DNA of 64,000 bases from the NCBI RefSeq assembly GCF_000328475.2, contig NC_026494.1, forward strand, positions 372,001 to 436,000. The letters run 5' to 3'. Shown in pieces: positions 31,416 to 41,344 of the stretch. Every line of letters starts with the position of its first letter. Positions within the stretch are counted from its first letter, which is position 1. Both the position numbers and the translations under genes were made by a program. The DNA comes from Mycosarcoma maydis. Lineage: Eukaryota; Basidiomycota; Ustilaginomycetes; Ustilaginales. The notes under the pieces are model-generated. The model worked only from the letters and a program-made list of their open reading frames with translations, had not been told where the DNA came from and did no database searches.

Positions 31416-32090
31416 CTAGTATTTCAACTGGGACGGGTCAACAAGTTTTCCGGCGACGAGGACCGTCCTGGCATCAGCCTTGGAGCCATCCAGTCCTTGG
31501 CCCTGACTTGAAGCATGTCCGATGCGCGCCAAAGAGGCTGGACGCTGTGGTGCGACGCCCAACACCGAGCACGTCAGTCGATACTTGGCCCGGATCTTCT
31601 CAAGTAGCGTCAACATGTCGAGCTTGGCTAGCTCGTCGTCGTTACTCGCGTCCGTGTCTGTATCCGCATCGGCGTATGCATCGGCATCGGCATCAGCGTC
31701 CATGTCCATGTCGACGTTGGCAGCCTCATCCGGAGCAGCTTTTTGCCCGAGGTCAAGCGATGGATCAGAGGACGCATTGGTCATGGGGAAAAATGAGATG
31801 AGTTTCTCTAGACCAGCTAGGTGTTGGATCTGCTTGGTCTGTTTCCGCGAGCTGTGGCCGGCCGCGTCGGCCTGTCTCAGGCATTGACTCCACACATCCG
31901 CCATGCCTCGATAAAAGCCAACCTCCTCCCATAGCTCGAAGCCCTTGTTGCGTCCAAGCTCGCGCCCTTCGAAAGTGCCGTGCAGCGCGCCATGATCAAA
32001 ACCTTGCTGGTAGCCTTCCTGATACGCCGTCTCTTCGACGTTATTGACAGCATCAATGTCAAAGTCAATGGTATCGGCTAGGTCTAGCAT
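31416..32090 (-). CDS. LTO1: LTO1/ORAOV1 deca-GX3 protein
   Basis: In yeast, Lto1 with Yae1 is the adaptor that delivers the cytosolic Fe-S targeting complex to the ribosome-recycling ABC protein Rli1. The 224-residue product shows the deca-GX3 motif at about residues 26-63, with Gly every fourth residue: GYQQ GFDH GALH GTFE GREL GRNK GFEL, then WEEV, GFYR, G. A Trp replaces the eighth Gly. An acidic Asp-Ala repeat insert lies at about residues 125-155, encoded by a GCATCG/GTCCAT microsatellite (plus strand 31640-31715). The C-terminus is QLKY, lacking the terminal aromatic-after-acid tripeptide expected of Lto1. The ATG at 32090 (MLDLADTIDF) fits the family start. Yeast Lto1 is about 160 residues; the insert explains the extra length. 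Confidence 0.88.
   Translation of the reverse strand: MLDLADTIDFDIDAVNNVEETAYQEGYQQGFDHGALHGTFEGRELGRNKGFELWEEVGFYRGMADVWSQCLRQADAAGHSSRKQTKQIQHLAGLEKLISFFPMTNASSDPSLDLGQKAAPDEAANVDMDMDADADADAYADADTDTDASNDDELAKLDMLTLLEKIRAKYRLTCSVLGVAPQRPASLARIGHASSQGQGLDGSKADARTVLVAGKLVDPSQLKY
31640..31715. repeat. in-frame GCATCG/GTCCAT coding microsatellite
   Basis: Hexamer-like repeats on the plus strand encode alternating Asp-Ala, Asp-Met and Asp-Thr dipeptides within LTO1. Whole-unit changes keep the frame. Confidence 0.85.
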
Positions 32091-32264
32091 GGTGGCGCAC
32101 CGCTCTTGTCCAATTCCATGTGCACTTCGGCGCCGGTTCTGAAGCTTGGGTTGAGGCGACGGGTAGTGACGACAACGATGATGCTGGTCAAGAAGCAACA
32201 TGTGTGGAGGTTCACAAGTCTCGATTTTGGCAGCGTTGGACCCGTGCGAACCTTTTTCTAAGTT

Positions 32265-32286
32265 GGTAATTCGTGATTCGTGATTG
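32265..32286. repeat. TTCGTGA heptamer tract
   Basis: A short run of AATTCGTGATTCGTGATTG in the 255-bp spacer between LTO1 and the WHI3-like gene. Confidence 0.85.
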
Positions 32287-32345
32287 TTTCTTTCTAATTT
32301 TTTCTAGTCGTGAGTTGTCGCGAAAAATTCCAGCGACTCTTGGAA

Positions 32346-34371
32346 TCAGCGACGCGCAGCCACCACAGCAGCGGATAGACTTTCGCTTGCTGAACCCAGA
32401 CTCAACGGAGGATGAACAGCGACAGCACCACTGTCTGGCGAAGATACCGATCCAGCGCTCGAGCCGCTACCGACAACACCTACGCCGTTGATCGAAGCCG
32501 TGTTCATAGTCGAATTCGAGTTCATGCGAAACAGCGGATTCTTGCTGAAGCTGAGACGAATGCCGCCGTTCTTGATGGCGCCGCCAAGCGAGTGTCCGTT
32601 CAGTTCCGACATGGCTTGGGATGCCGTGTGAACGTCTCCGAACTCGACAAAGCACATGGGACCGTTGGACTTGAGGCGAAACGAGAACTGCCGGAATCCT
32701 CGACAGCTGCTAAATACTGCTCTGAGCTGGTCTTCGATCTGCGACAGCACAGCACTCGAGGCGTTGCTGGGCAGATTGCCAACAAACAACGTATTGACCG
32801 GCGGATGGTTGTCACCGACCACGTTGCGGCCGCCCGTCGGGCTTGGAAGATCCGGACTTGGCATCTGCTGCGGGGGTCGGACGCCATCTTCGTCAACGGG
32901 AGACGAACCGAGTTTGAGCGAGCCAAAGTGCATCGCCATCGAAGAAGTATGGGCCTCTGAAGGGACCGTTACCGCCCCAGGACCCATTGAGGATGGCATG
33001 GAGCTAACACCTTCTTCTGGCTTGCTTCCACTTCCAGAAGCAGCCTGATCAGCGCCGATAGCTCCAATCGAGGTGCCTCGCGAGCCCTGCCTCTGAAAAC
33101 TGGGTCTCTGTGCTGTTGCTGTCGTGTTCCCGCTAGATACGGGTGCAAAGAGCCCTGGCGGTGGCGAGCCAACCGTTGGCCAATCGGACCGTGGAACACT
33201 CTGCGTGTTGTAGTTCTGAGCGGTGCCACCTTGCAGACCTCGCGACGATGACGGCATGGATGCAGCGCCGCTCTCCGGGGCATAGTAGTCGATGGGTCCC
33301 ACTGAGCCACCCCACTTGTCGGATGAAATCGGCTGCTGCGTCTGCGCTTGCTGAGACGATGATGAGAGCCGCCCCGATCCGCCTTGATTGAAGATATCGG
33401 GGCCCGAGAATATCTCGTGAGGCGACAAGAAATCAGCTGGTATGGGGCCGGGACCGTTGAACGGCTCAAAGCTGCCAGGACCTTTGCCAAACGGTCCAAA
33501 TGAAGCAGCCTGTGCAATGCAACCGCCGCTTACTTGCGGACCAACGCGCGGGTCAAACGGTCCGCCAAGAGCGAATGATGACAGAGGCGGTGGGCCAGAA
33601 CCAGCAATGTTGGTACCGTTGGCCGGTGCGTTCGCACCCATGGCAGGAGGCGGAGGCATGGAAGCGTTTCCTCCTTCTGCAAATCCGGGCATCGTCAGTA
33701 CAGGGCGCTGCTTGGTGTGAAGATTCTTCTTGGCCATCTCCGTCTTGAGGACGCAGCCTTTGTCCGCATCCACCTTGCGTCCATTGAGTGCATCTCGTGC
33801 TTCCAGCGCATCTGCTCGTGTTCGGAACTTGGCGAAACCGATGATCTGCTTGATCTTGCCTGCAGCTGCGGCGGCTGATGCACTATTGGCAGCGCCTGCA
33901 GCGCCCATACCTTGCGCACCCAGCGCGTTGGGCATGCCTGTTACGTTGGCTAGAGATGAGAAGGTATCGCTGGCGCCTGTACGGCCAAGACCCAGGGGCA
34001 GATTTTGTTCATCCCAGCCTGGTCCTGCGCTGCCGCCAAGATCAAACACGACGGAGCCGGGCATGTTGACCGCTTGGTAGGGACCGCCGGGACCAGCCGA
34101 CAGAGGTCCGCTTCCATCCGACAAGCGTCCATTGGGTCCGATGGCGCCAAAGCCAGCTGGAATCTTGAGTGTGGATGCTTCAAACCCTTTGGCGAAGAGA
34201 AACATGTTGGCAAACTCTCGTTCGGACATATCGTCTGGGAAACCAACGATGAAAACGGTGGTGATCTCTTCGGGTTGACCTCCTGGTGCTGTCATGCCAG
34301 TGGCGTTGCCGATGCTTGCCTGCAGGCCGAGCTGCTGTGGTGGTCCAAAAGGAGGTTGCTGGGAAGACTGC

Positions 34372-34406
<35 letters not shown>

Positions 34407-35351
34407 TTGTTGTTGTTGCTGTTGCTGTTGCTGTTGATGGTGAAGTTGGGACTGCATCTGCATGTGCTGGTGTTGCAGGTGCATCATACTGCGTGGACTG
34501 AGATTGCCCGGGCTGGGCATACCGAGCATGGCATGTCCAGCGCCCGGTACAAAAGGTGACCGAGCAGAAAAGTCTTCGTGACCTGCGCTGCGAGGGTTGC
34601 CGCCCATTTGCGAAGAGAGCTCGTCGCGTGCGCTGGCCGCATAATGTCCTGGTGACAGGCCAAATCGGTGCAAAACAGGGTCCTGCTCGTGACTGGAGGA
34701 TAGCGTGAAACCTGTTCGAGAGTCCGTGCTGGAACCTGAGCGGAAAGCGACGTTCATGGGGTCCGAAGTGGAGAGCGCAGCAGCATTGGCGCCTCTGGAT
34801 GCTTCAGACGTGGCGAGACTCGAAGTGCCATTGAGTGAAAAGAGCTCGTTGTAACCAAGAAAAGGCTCGGCGGCAACGGTGGATGCGGAAAGGCCAGCGT
34901 GTACAGATGGTCTATTACCTCGGTTTGTACTGCCGGTAACCTGGCTGATGGAATTCCATCTCTCGCTGGCGTCGCCCATTGGGAAGTTGAAAGAGCGCTT
35001 GGACGGAGATGGTGAGCGAGCGCCTGAGCCGTTTCGTGTTGTGCCGGGCTCACCGGTAGGCTGGGGCGATGTGAGTCGTGAGTAAGGCTGCATGGGTCTA
35101 GATGCAGCAAGTGCGGTCTGGACGGCGTGTGCTGGGGAAGGTGACGTGTGGAACGCGAAGGACGCAGGCGACGCGTTTGGGTCTCGCGCTGGAGCAGTCG
35201 TACTTTTCGCTGCTATTGGTCTCGAAGAGGATGGTACAGAGGTAGAGATGGCGGGAGGCGAAGACGGTCCGGAAGCTTGGGTATAGTCCATATGCAGAGA
35301 GCTGGGATCGACGTGCAAAGAGCGGTCCGAGGATAGAGCACCGTCTGGCAT
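32346..35351 (-). CDS. WHI3-like RNA-binding protein with polyQ
   Basis: A 1001-residue protein with two RNA recognition motifs, related to the Whi3/Mde7 group that binds mRNAs and controls cell-cycle or developmental transcripts. The N-terminal 300 residues are Ser/Pro-rich. A polyQ run of about 23 residues is at plus-strand 34369-34437 (residues about 305-327). RRM1 opens at about residue 363 with TTVFIVGFPDDMSEREFANM but is split by a Gly-rich insert before KQIIGFAKFRTRADALEARD near residue 500. RRM2, at about residues 850-940, is the strongly conserved part: NTLFVGNLPSNASSAVLSQI, then FRLKSNGPMCFVEFGDVHTA. The ATG at 35351 (MPDGALSSDR) is the first in frame. The Whi3 assignment comes from RRM2 style and layout. 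Confidence 0.8.
34369..34437. repeat. CTG/TTG trinucleotide repeat (polyQ coding)
   Basis: Mixed CAG/CAA codons on the minus strand of the WHI3-like gene, encoding an uninterrupted glutamine run preceded by His-His. Codon mixing usually stabilises such tracts. Confidence 0.95.
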
Positions 35352-37883
35352 CGTCCGCGGAATGACGCGGAGATGGACGAATTGCACCGAAAATCAGCCG
35401 AGAGTAGCAACCGTTGTTGCTAGAGGCTCGAGTTGGCGTTGGGTGCTGATTGAACTGTCTGGAGGCGAGCGCAGAAGGATGATCTTGCACTGAGATGTTT
35501 GACGTGGATGACTCGGCCTGGAATAGAGGTAGGTAGGCTGACGAACAAACAAGCCGTAGTGAGCAGCGTAGCCAGCCAAGATCGGTAAAGGACAGGCTGA
35601 GAGAGTGGAAGTGACCCAAAGTATGGTCCGAGGCACTGCTGCGGGTAAATGGAGCAAGAGTGGACTATGAGTTGCTGGAAAGGCTACGTCGGTGTAGATG
35701 AGTTGCGGAGAATGAGGGCAGGGGTGGATTTCATACCAGCGACCAGGCTGATGTCTGACGAGCGGGAGTGTGGCTGGAGTCGCAATGCTTGATCGACGAT
35801 AGAGAGCGTACTGACGCGGTCTGTGGTAACGACAGTGCCCGAGATATGAGGTATGCAAGATGGACTATGTGAAAGAGGAGGGGAGGTATGTCGAGGTCAC
35901 GCCTGGACCCTGTCGGCTGCGTGGTAAACCGAAAATGAGATTTGCAATTGTTTAGATGCGAGATTGGATGGTGGAGGTTTGCGTTTCCGATGACAGATGT
36001 CGAAGAATGCAAGGTGGGAGAACGCGTGCGAAATGGTGGTCGTGTGCGAGTATGCAGAGGGATGGGAGTACAGATGCGATTGAGGTCGACAAGAACCAAT
36101 AACGAAGGGTTGGATGGAGAATGCAAAAGGGACGAGGAAAGGCCAGGATGGTGGTAGTAGGAGAACATGTCCGCACGAGAGAGAGGAGCGGAAGGGAGTC
36201 GGAACTCACGACGGGTGACTGAACGAGCGAGCAAGCAAACACCAAACACGAATCACGAATGGAGGCAGATTGAGGCGGAAGCCGACCAGGAAAAAGGGCG
36301 AGGGAAGGGGGGAGGACGGGGAACCAAGGTGCGAAAAAGTGCCCGAGACCTGGTGATTGTCGCGGAAAGGACAACCAGACCGAACGCGCAGGCAAGCACA
36401 GGAGCACAGGAGCCCCCCACGACAAGAGCGAGTGTCAAAAGTTGGCGTAATTTAGCGCAACTAGCCGCGCGGTCGTGTAAAGAGGTCGCACAGTGTAACC
36501 AGGCACAGCTGGGAGCGGTGTACACACGAAACAGTCAAGAGTCACGAATCGTGAATCTGTGAAATGAATCATGAATGCGGATGGATGGACGCGTGCAAGT
36601 GTACGTGCGAGCGAGCGTGCGTGCGTGCGTGCGTGCACTTGTACAGTATGTGCAGAATCCAGGAGGACCCAAGATGCGTCGCGCCGCACACGTTGCTCAG
36701 TCGAATACGGCAAGATCAAGCAGCGCACGGTAGCCGACTCGCGACTAGAACCGTGAATCAGAGCGAGCAACAAGCGTGAAGAGGGTCCTTGGACTCTCGA
36801 AACCAGATCCACGCACCTCGCCAGTGTCCTTGTGCTTGAAGTTGAGAGTGCACATCCAGGTCCTTCACAAGAGCAGACGAGCCTGGGAACGTGAATTCAC
36901 GCAGTTGCGCCACAGCTCAAGAATGCGCGTTCGTAAGTCGCAAGCGAAAGAGCAGTGTTCCCATATCTCTCTCGGCCAACTTAGCTTCTAATCGAAGGGG
37001 TCCTCTGCTCTCGTGCCTGTATGCGTCGCATCATTAAAGTCGCGTCGAACCCACATTTTCCATTCACGATTGACGAGGCGCGTCGGATTCACGATTGGGC
37101 CACATCTCTTCAAGTGTCCATGGCGTTGATGGTTGTCCCGATGTCGATGATGGCACTCCTCTCGATCCCGATCAGGCCGTTTTACCTACCTCCCAACGTC
37201 GTTGAGACCTGCCGCATGTTCCAGTCGCTTTAACCTACTACAATAAATGCGAGCCTAAACACTCTTCAGCATCCGCCCCGCCCCGCCCCACGCCGCTCTC
37301 AAATCACCGTGTGGCTTGTCATCCAAAGCTGCACCGACTGACTGCACTATTTCAAGGTGAGAGGGACTCCTTACTGTATCAAGCCAAGCGTCGCCAGACG
37401 TCTCTGCCACTGTAGATTCGATATCTGAATCAACACTCGTGATTTGCGTCATGGGATGACATCGCAAAGATGGGTTCATCTCCTCTTGTTGCGCTGCATT
37501 GCATTTGATCTTGGAGGTCTCGCTAAGGCCTCCTGCAGGCCTCCTGCAGGCGTCCTGCGATACTGGCTATGACAAGCGGCAGGGCAAGAGTGGCATCGTT
37601 GCACACATTGACACCTTTCCGCTTATCTACTGTGTCTCATGTGATTCAAAGTTGCTATACAAGCAGCGCCAAGGGCGAATGCATCTCCCATAAGACGTGT
37701 GTGTTGTCATGCCAAGTTGAGCAGAGACTGGTGCATGTGATATATGGTACAAGAAGGTGAAACAAATGCCATGGCAGCGCGCTCTTTTTGGATGCAGATA
37801 CAGTAGCCGAGTCGATTGCTGTTGCCGCGTCTCTGTGAGGCAAATCAAACAAACCCAATGTTCTGCGCAAAGTCTACTCGATC
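35352..37883. other. 2.5-kb gene-poor region upstream of WHI3-like gene
   Basis: Several long minus-strand frames (35394-36425) lie directly upstream of the WHI3-like start and could be leader sequence or extra 5' exons, but none shows a domain. A GTGC microsatellite lies at 36615-36636 and a GGCCTCCTGCA repeat at about 37528-37555. A 70-codon ATG-started frame at 37021-37233 overlaps dispersed heptamer copies and was not accepted as a gene. Confidence 0.45.
36615..36636. repeat. GTGC tetranucleotide microsatellite
   Basis: Five or more copies of GTGC, flanked by GCGAGCGAGC. Confidence 0.9.
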
Positions 37884-39252
37884 CTATGCGCGAAGAAGAG
37901 GCGACTGTGCCTGGGCAAGGAACTTGTGCATCTGGTCGAGCGAAATCTCCTCCCTGATGACGGTGGCCTTGATCTCATTGTCCGGGTTGGCAGGAACGCT
38001 CACAGTGCCATCAGCGAGCTTCCATCCATCTTGTGCGTTGATAAATTCGGCGAGCTGCGAGCCAGAAAGGTTCAAGTAGTTGGCGATGCGCTTTTCGCTG
38101 ATCGAGGTGAAAGATCCTTTGACCGAGTTGAGTGCCACCCTGCGTGCTGCGTTTTCGAATTCGCTGATTTTGGCAGCGTAGTCGCGCACGTCCGAGTATG
38201 ATTCGCTGGCGAGCGTCGACCAGAACTCGCGGAAGCGGGCTTGGAAGAGCAACGTGCTGAGCTGCGAAAGGCGCACAATCAATGGGTCGGTCAAGTGGCC
38301 AGCAGAGGCGACGTCCTTGGGTTTCTCGACCACCTCGTCGTCGTCATCATCACCAGAAAGCGAGCCAGCATTGTCTGCGTCGGTCGTGGTGGCTTCCTTC
38401 TCGGCCTTGACTGGAACAGTCGGCAGAGGTGCCTCGCCGAGCAGAGAGATGCACAGGTTGAAATCCGGCAGGGGAGCGGCTACGAGCGCCTTTAGAAGGA
38501 TGTTGATGACCACAACGTAGTTGAAGTCGGCAGGGTTGAATTGGTAGCTGTTTGCACAACGATCGTTTTGATCCACAGAAGAGCAGAGCGGAATTGTCAG
38601 TGGATCCTGCTTCTTTCTTCTAGTAGGCCAGAGCATTCCAGCACGATGCCATTTTCGGTACGGGCCAGATTTAGATGTACGTTGGTTGAGATTGTCGATG
38701 TTGTTGGTCGTACAGCAGTCACGAGAGGTCGTTGCACGAATCAGATAGAGCTAATATAGATGCACGTCATGGGTAATCCGGGGCTTCACTCCCAGAGAAC
38801 CAGTCCTTTGCATTATTTGGTAATATGGGATCATCCTTCGGAGTCGCCTTTTGCGAACAGGGCGCCGGCGATATGGGTGAAGATAATTCACGGCCAATCT
38901 GTGCGAGCCAGCTGTTGGTGTCTTGTGATCAACCCGCCAACGCCTTGTCATGTGGTGCTTTAAGTGCCGTTGTCTATGTCAAGTGTGCAAGTGATTGAGG
39001 CTGTTCGATGTGTACCGCGTGGTACGTGACGTGCATCATGCCTTGGTGTGTGTTTCATACTTACAGCTTGAGAATGGCGAGGTTGGCAAGGAGATCGTAG
39101 GAGCCATCGTCGAGTTGCTGCGCCAGGTAGTCGTGCAAGACGTCGAGGTTCTGTGGGTTGTATCGGTCGACGCCCGAGATGAGCTGCTCGATGTGCTGGG
39201 GTCGCGACGAGGGAGAGACCCACTGCGATGCGCTGGCGGTTTCCGATGCCAT
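37884..39252 (-). CDS. translation initiation factor eIF3 subunit k, 2 exons
   Basis: A non-core subunit of the eIF3 complex. Exon 1 (39065-39252) begins MASETASASQWVSPSSRPQH and encodes the conserved segments EQLISGVDRYNPQNLDVLHD and SYDLLANLAILKL. A GTAAGT donor and a CAAACAG acceptor remove a 517-nt intron, and exon 2 is 37884-38547, starting YQFNPADFNYVVVINILLKA. The 283-residue product has the eIF3k helical repeat and winged-helix parts; PLIVRLSQLSTLLFQARFRE and ISEFENAARRVALNSVKGSF are typical. An acidic insert with a DDDDDE run interrupts exon 2 near 38330-38410, accounting for length above the roughly 220-240 residue norm. Many yeasts lack this subunit. It is divergent from IDI1. Confidence 0.94.
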
Positions 39253-39484
39253 GATGATGCTGATGCTTTGTGGATGGTCGTTGAGGTGATTGGTGCGATG
39301 AAAGAGTTGGTTGATGTCAAAGAGCGGTCCGCACCAACGCGGCAGCAAGGCTCAGAGAGAGTGCAAAATTGGAAGAAAACCACACACAACCTCGACTTGC
39401 AAACGTATCAGTTTTTGAAATCACGAATACCAACTTCAAAACCACTTTGAAGAATTTCAAAAGCTGTCTCGTATGTGCTTAGAA

Positions 39485-39520
39485 GATTCACGATTCACGA
39501 TTCGTGATTCGTGATTCGTG
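39485..39520. repeat. orientation-switching heptamer tract
   Basis: GATTCACGATTCACGATTCGTGATTCGTGATTCGTG: the hexamer core changes from TCACGA to its reverse complement TCGTGA without losing the seven-base register. Confidence 0.95.
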
Positions 39521-39636
39521 CTTCTCACAGTCACGAGCCTTTGACGTGAACCAAAGGGGACGGAAAGCACGATCTGACATTGCGGAGAAGGGAGGAGCCC
39601 AAACGTGGCATACAGCGCCGTGCACAACTCAGAAAG

Positions 39637-39680
39637 AATCACGAATCACGAATCACCAATCGTATCACGAATCACGAATG
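39637..39680. repeat. ATCACGA heptamer tract
   Basis: Imperfect run of AATCACGAATCACGAATCACC and then ATCACGAATCACGAATG on the plus strand, in the IDI1 promoter side of the spacer. Confidence 0.9.
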
Positions 39681-39874
39681 GGCTGATTTGCTTGTGTTGC
39701 TTTCGTGATTCTCGATTGATGGGCGAAAGAAACCTTCTCACGAGTCTCGACGGAAGAGTTCCGCTTCGCCGACAGTGTCGACCGCGTCAGGCCTCTCACC
39801 TTCCCCAACATCATCATCATTGCCATCTCGTTGATCACAATCACATTACGCCACGTTCAGCGAAGTCTCTCGCA

Positions 39875-40663
39875 ATGTCGACCGCCACCGTCACCGAGAC
39901 AGCGACACATCGCACCTCGTCCACCATCACGCTAGACTCAGCGCCACTCACCGGCTATGATGAGGAGCAGATCCGTCTCATGGAAGAGCGATGTATCGTG
40001 CTCGACAATGACGACAAGTACGTCCGCGATGGCAGTAAGAAGGAATGCCATCTCATGACCAACATCAACAAGGGTCTCTTGCATCGTGCTTTCTCCGTGT
40101 TCCTCTTTGATCCTACTACGGGAAAGCTGTTGCTTCAGCGAAGGGCGCTCGAAAAGATCACTTTCCCCAACATGTGGACCAACACTTGCTGCTCTCATCC
40201 GTTGGCGATCAAGGGAGAGCTCGAGGAAGCAGAGCAGATCGGTGTACGCCGTGCAGCGCAGCGCAAGCTCGATCACGAACTCGGCATCCGCGCCGAACAA
40301 GTGCCATTGGATGAATTCCAGTACCTCACCCGAATCCACTACCTCGCTCCCAACAACGACGCCAATAACATGTGGGGCGAACACGAAATCGACTACATCC
40401 TCTTCATCACTGCCGACGTCACGTTGAAACCCAACCTGAACGAGGTCTGCGATACCAAATGGGTTTCGCCCGAAGAGTTGAAGGCGCTCATGACCGAGTT
40501 GGACCCTGCGTCATTTACGCCATGGTTCAAGTTGATTGTGCACAAGTTTCTCTTCCCCTGGTGGAGCGAGTTGCTCGCAAGGAGAGGCGCGGATCACAGC
40601 AAACCATTTGACGCCAAGTCGCTGTCGGATCTTACAGATCACAGCATTCACCGCCTCCTCTGA
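39875..40663 (+). CDS. IDI1: isopentenyl-diphosphate delta-isomerase
   Basis: A type I, Nudix-fold, metal-dependent enzyme that interconverts isopentenyl and dimethylallyl diphosphate, feeding ergosterol and prenyl synthesis. The 262-residue product carries the two catalytic signatures: the Cys in [20 protein letters not shown] and the Glu in [14 protein letters not shown]. Substrate-contact segments [20 protein letters not shown] and [17 protein letters not shown] are also intact. The ATG at 39875 ([12 protein letters not shown]) is chosen since similarity starts shortly after; an in-frame ATG at 39719 would add 52 His/Arg-rich residues. It is divergent from eIF3k and convergent with uL6. 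Confidence 0.96.
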   Translation: MSTATVTETATHRTSSTITLDSAPLTGYDEEQIRLMEERCIVLDNDDKYVRDGSKKECHLMTNINKGLLHRAFSVFLFDPTTGKLLLQRRALEKITFPNMWTNTCCSHPLAIKGELEEAEQIGVRRAAQRKLDHELGIRAEQVPLDEFQYLTRIHYLAPNNDANNMWGEHEIDYILFITADVTLKPNLNEVCDTKWVSPEELKALMTELDPASFTPWFKLIVHKFLFPWWSELLARRGADHSKPFDAKSLSDLTDHSIHRLL

Positions 40664-41344
40664 TTGGGCTCGAGCCTTACCAAACTCGAATTCTGCGAGC
40701 GCATAATGGCGTCTGCTTTCGTTGGCATAAGCTTGGCGTCCTCGATACCCTCTCTCTCCCTGCGTCTTTTTCTGCAGCTCCCTAGATATGCAGCCACTAG
40801 GGTTGATCAAATCCTACGCGTCTCAAGCGCAACGCTATGCTTGCTTCTACCTCGCTCTCCTCCAATCTCTGTACATACAATAGATCACTTTGCACATCCG
40901 GACGGTATGAACAATGTATCTTCCGCGTTATCGTATGGTGCGGACCGATCTGAGCCAAAAACACACGCTCTGGTTCATATTGTGTGCAGTCACCGTTGGA
41001 ATCCTGCCGCAGCGATTCATGATTTCAAATCGACTCAAAATGTCTTGTCCTCGCGTCCACCGCACAAATAGCACCGCACAAATCGCAGACTCAAGCGCAA
41101 ACCAACCAAATGCACACCAGCATTGTGAGTGCTGCGATATAACTAGGATCGAAACTACTCCGTGCGTATGGGAGTGTGTTTTAATTTTGCAGGGTGTGTG
41201 TGTGGGCGTGATGGGCGAAGGCTAAACCCAAGGACAGAACATGCGCGGGAGGGGGTTTGTTCTGATGAAACTAAAAGTAAGAGTGGCAAGAAAGAATGCA
41301 GGTGAAAATAGGAAGGTTGCGGATGACATGGAAGGACACGCTGT
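40664..41344. other. convergent 3' intergenic, IDI1/uL6
   Basis: A 681-bp stretch containing 3' UTRs and no convincing gene. A plus-strand 135-codon frame begins just after the IDI1 stop but shows no family features. Confidence 0.5.

Larger units (their letters stand above)
39253..39874. other. divergent promoter region, eIF3k/IDI1
   Basis: A 622-bp spacer with two heptamer tracts (39485-39520 and 39637-39680). A CATCATCATTGCC element sits in the IDI1 leader. In-frame upstream ATG 39719 could extend IDI1. Confidence 0.5.

Noticed and set aside
35394..36425. Extra protein gene upstream of the WHI3-like gene
   Set aside because: Several overlapping minus-strand frames exist but they are Ser/Pro/Leu-rich without domains. 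More likely a long leader, although a 5' exon cannot be excluded.
37021..37233. 70-codon ATG-started plus-strand frame
   Set aside because: It runs through dispersed ATTCACGATT copies, so part of the frame is repeat-derived, and it has no homologue I recognise.
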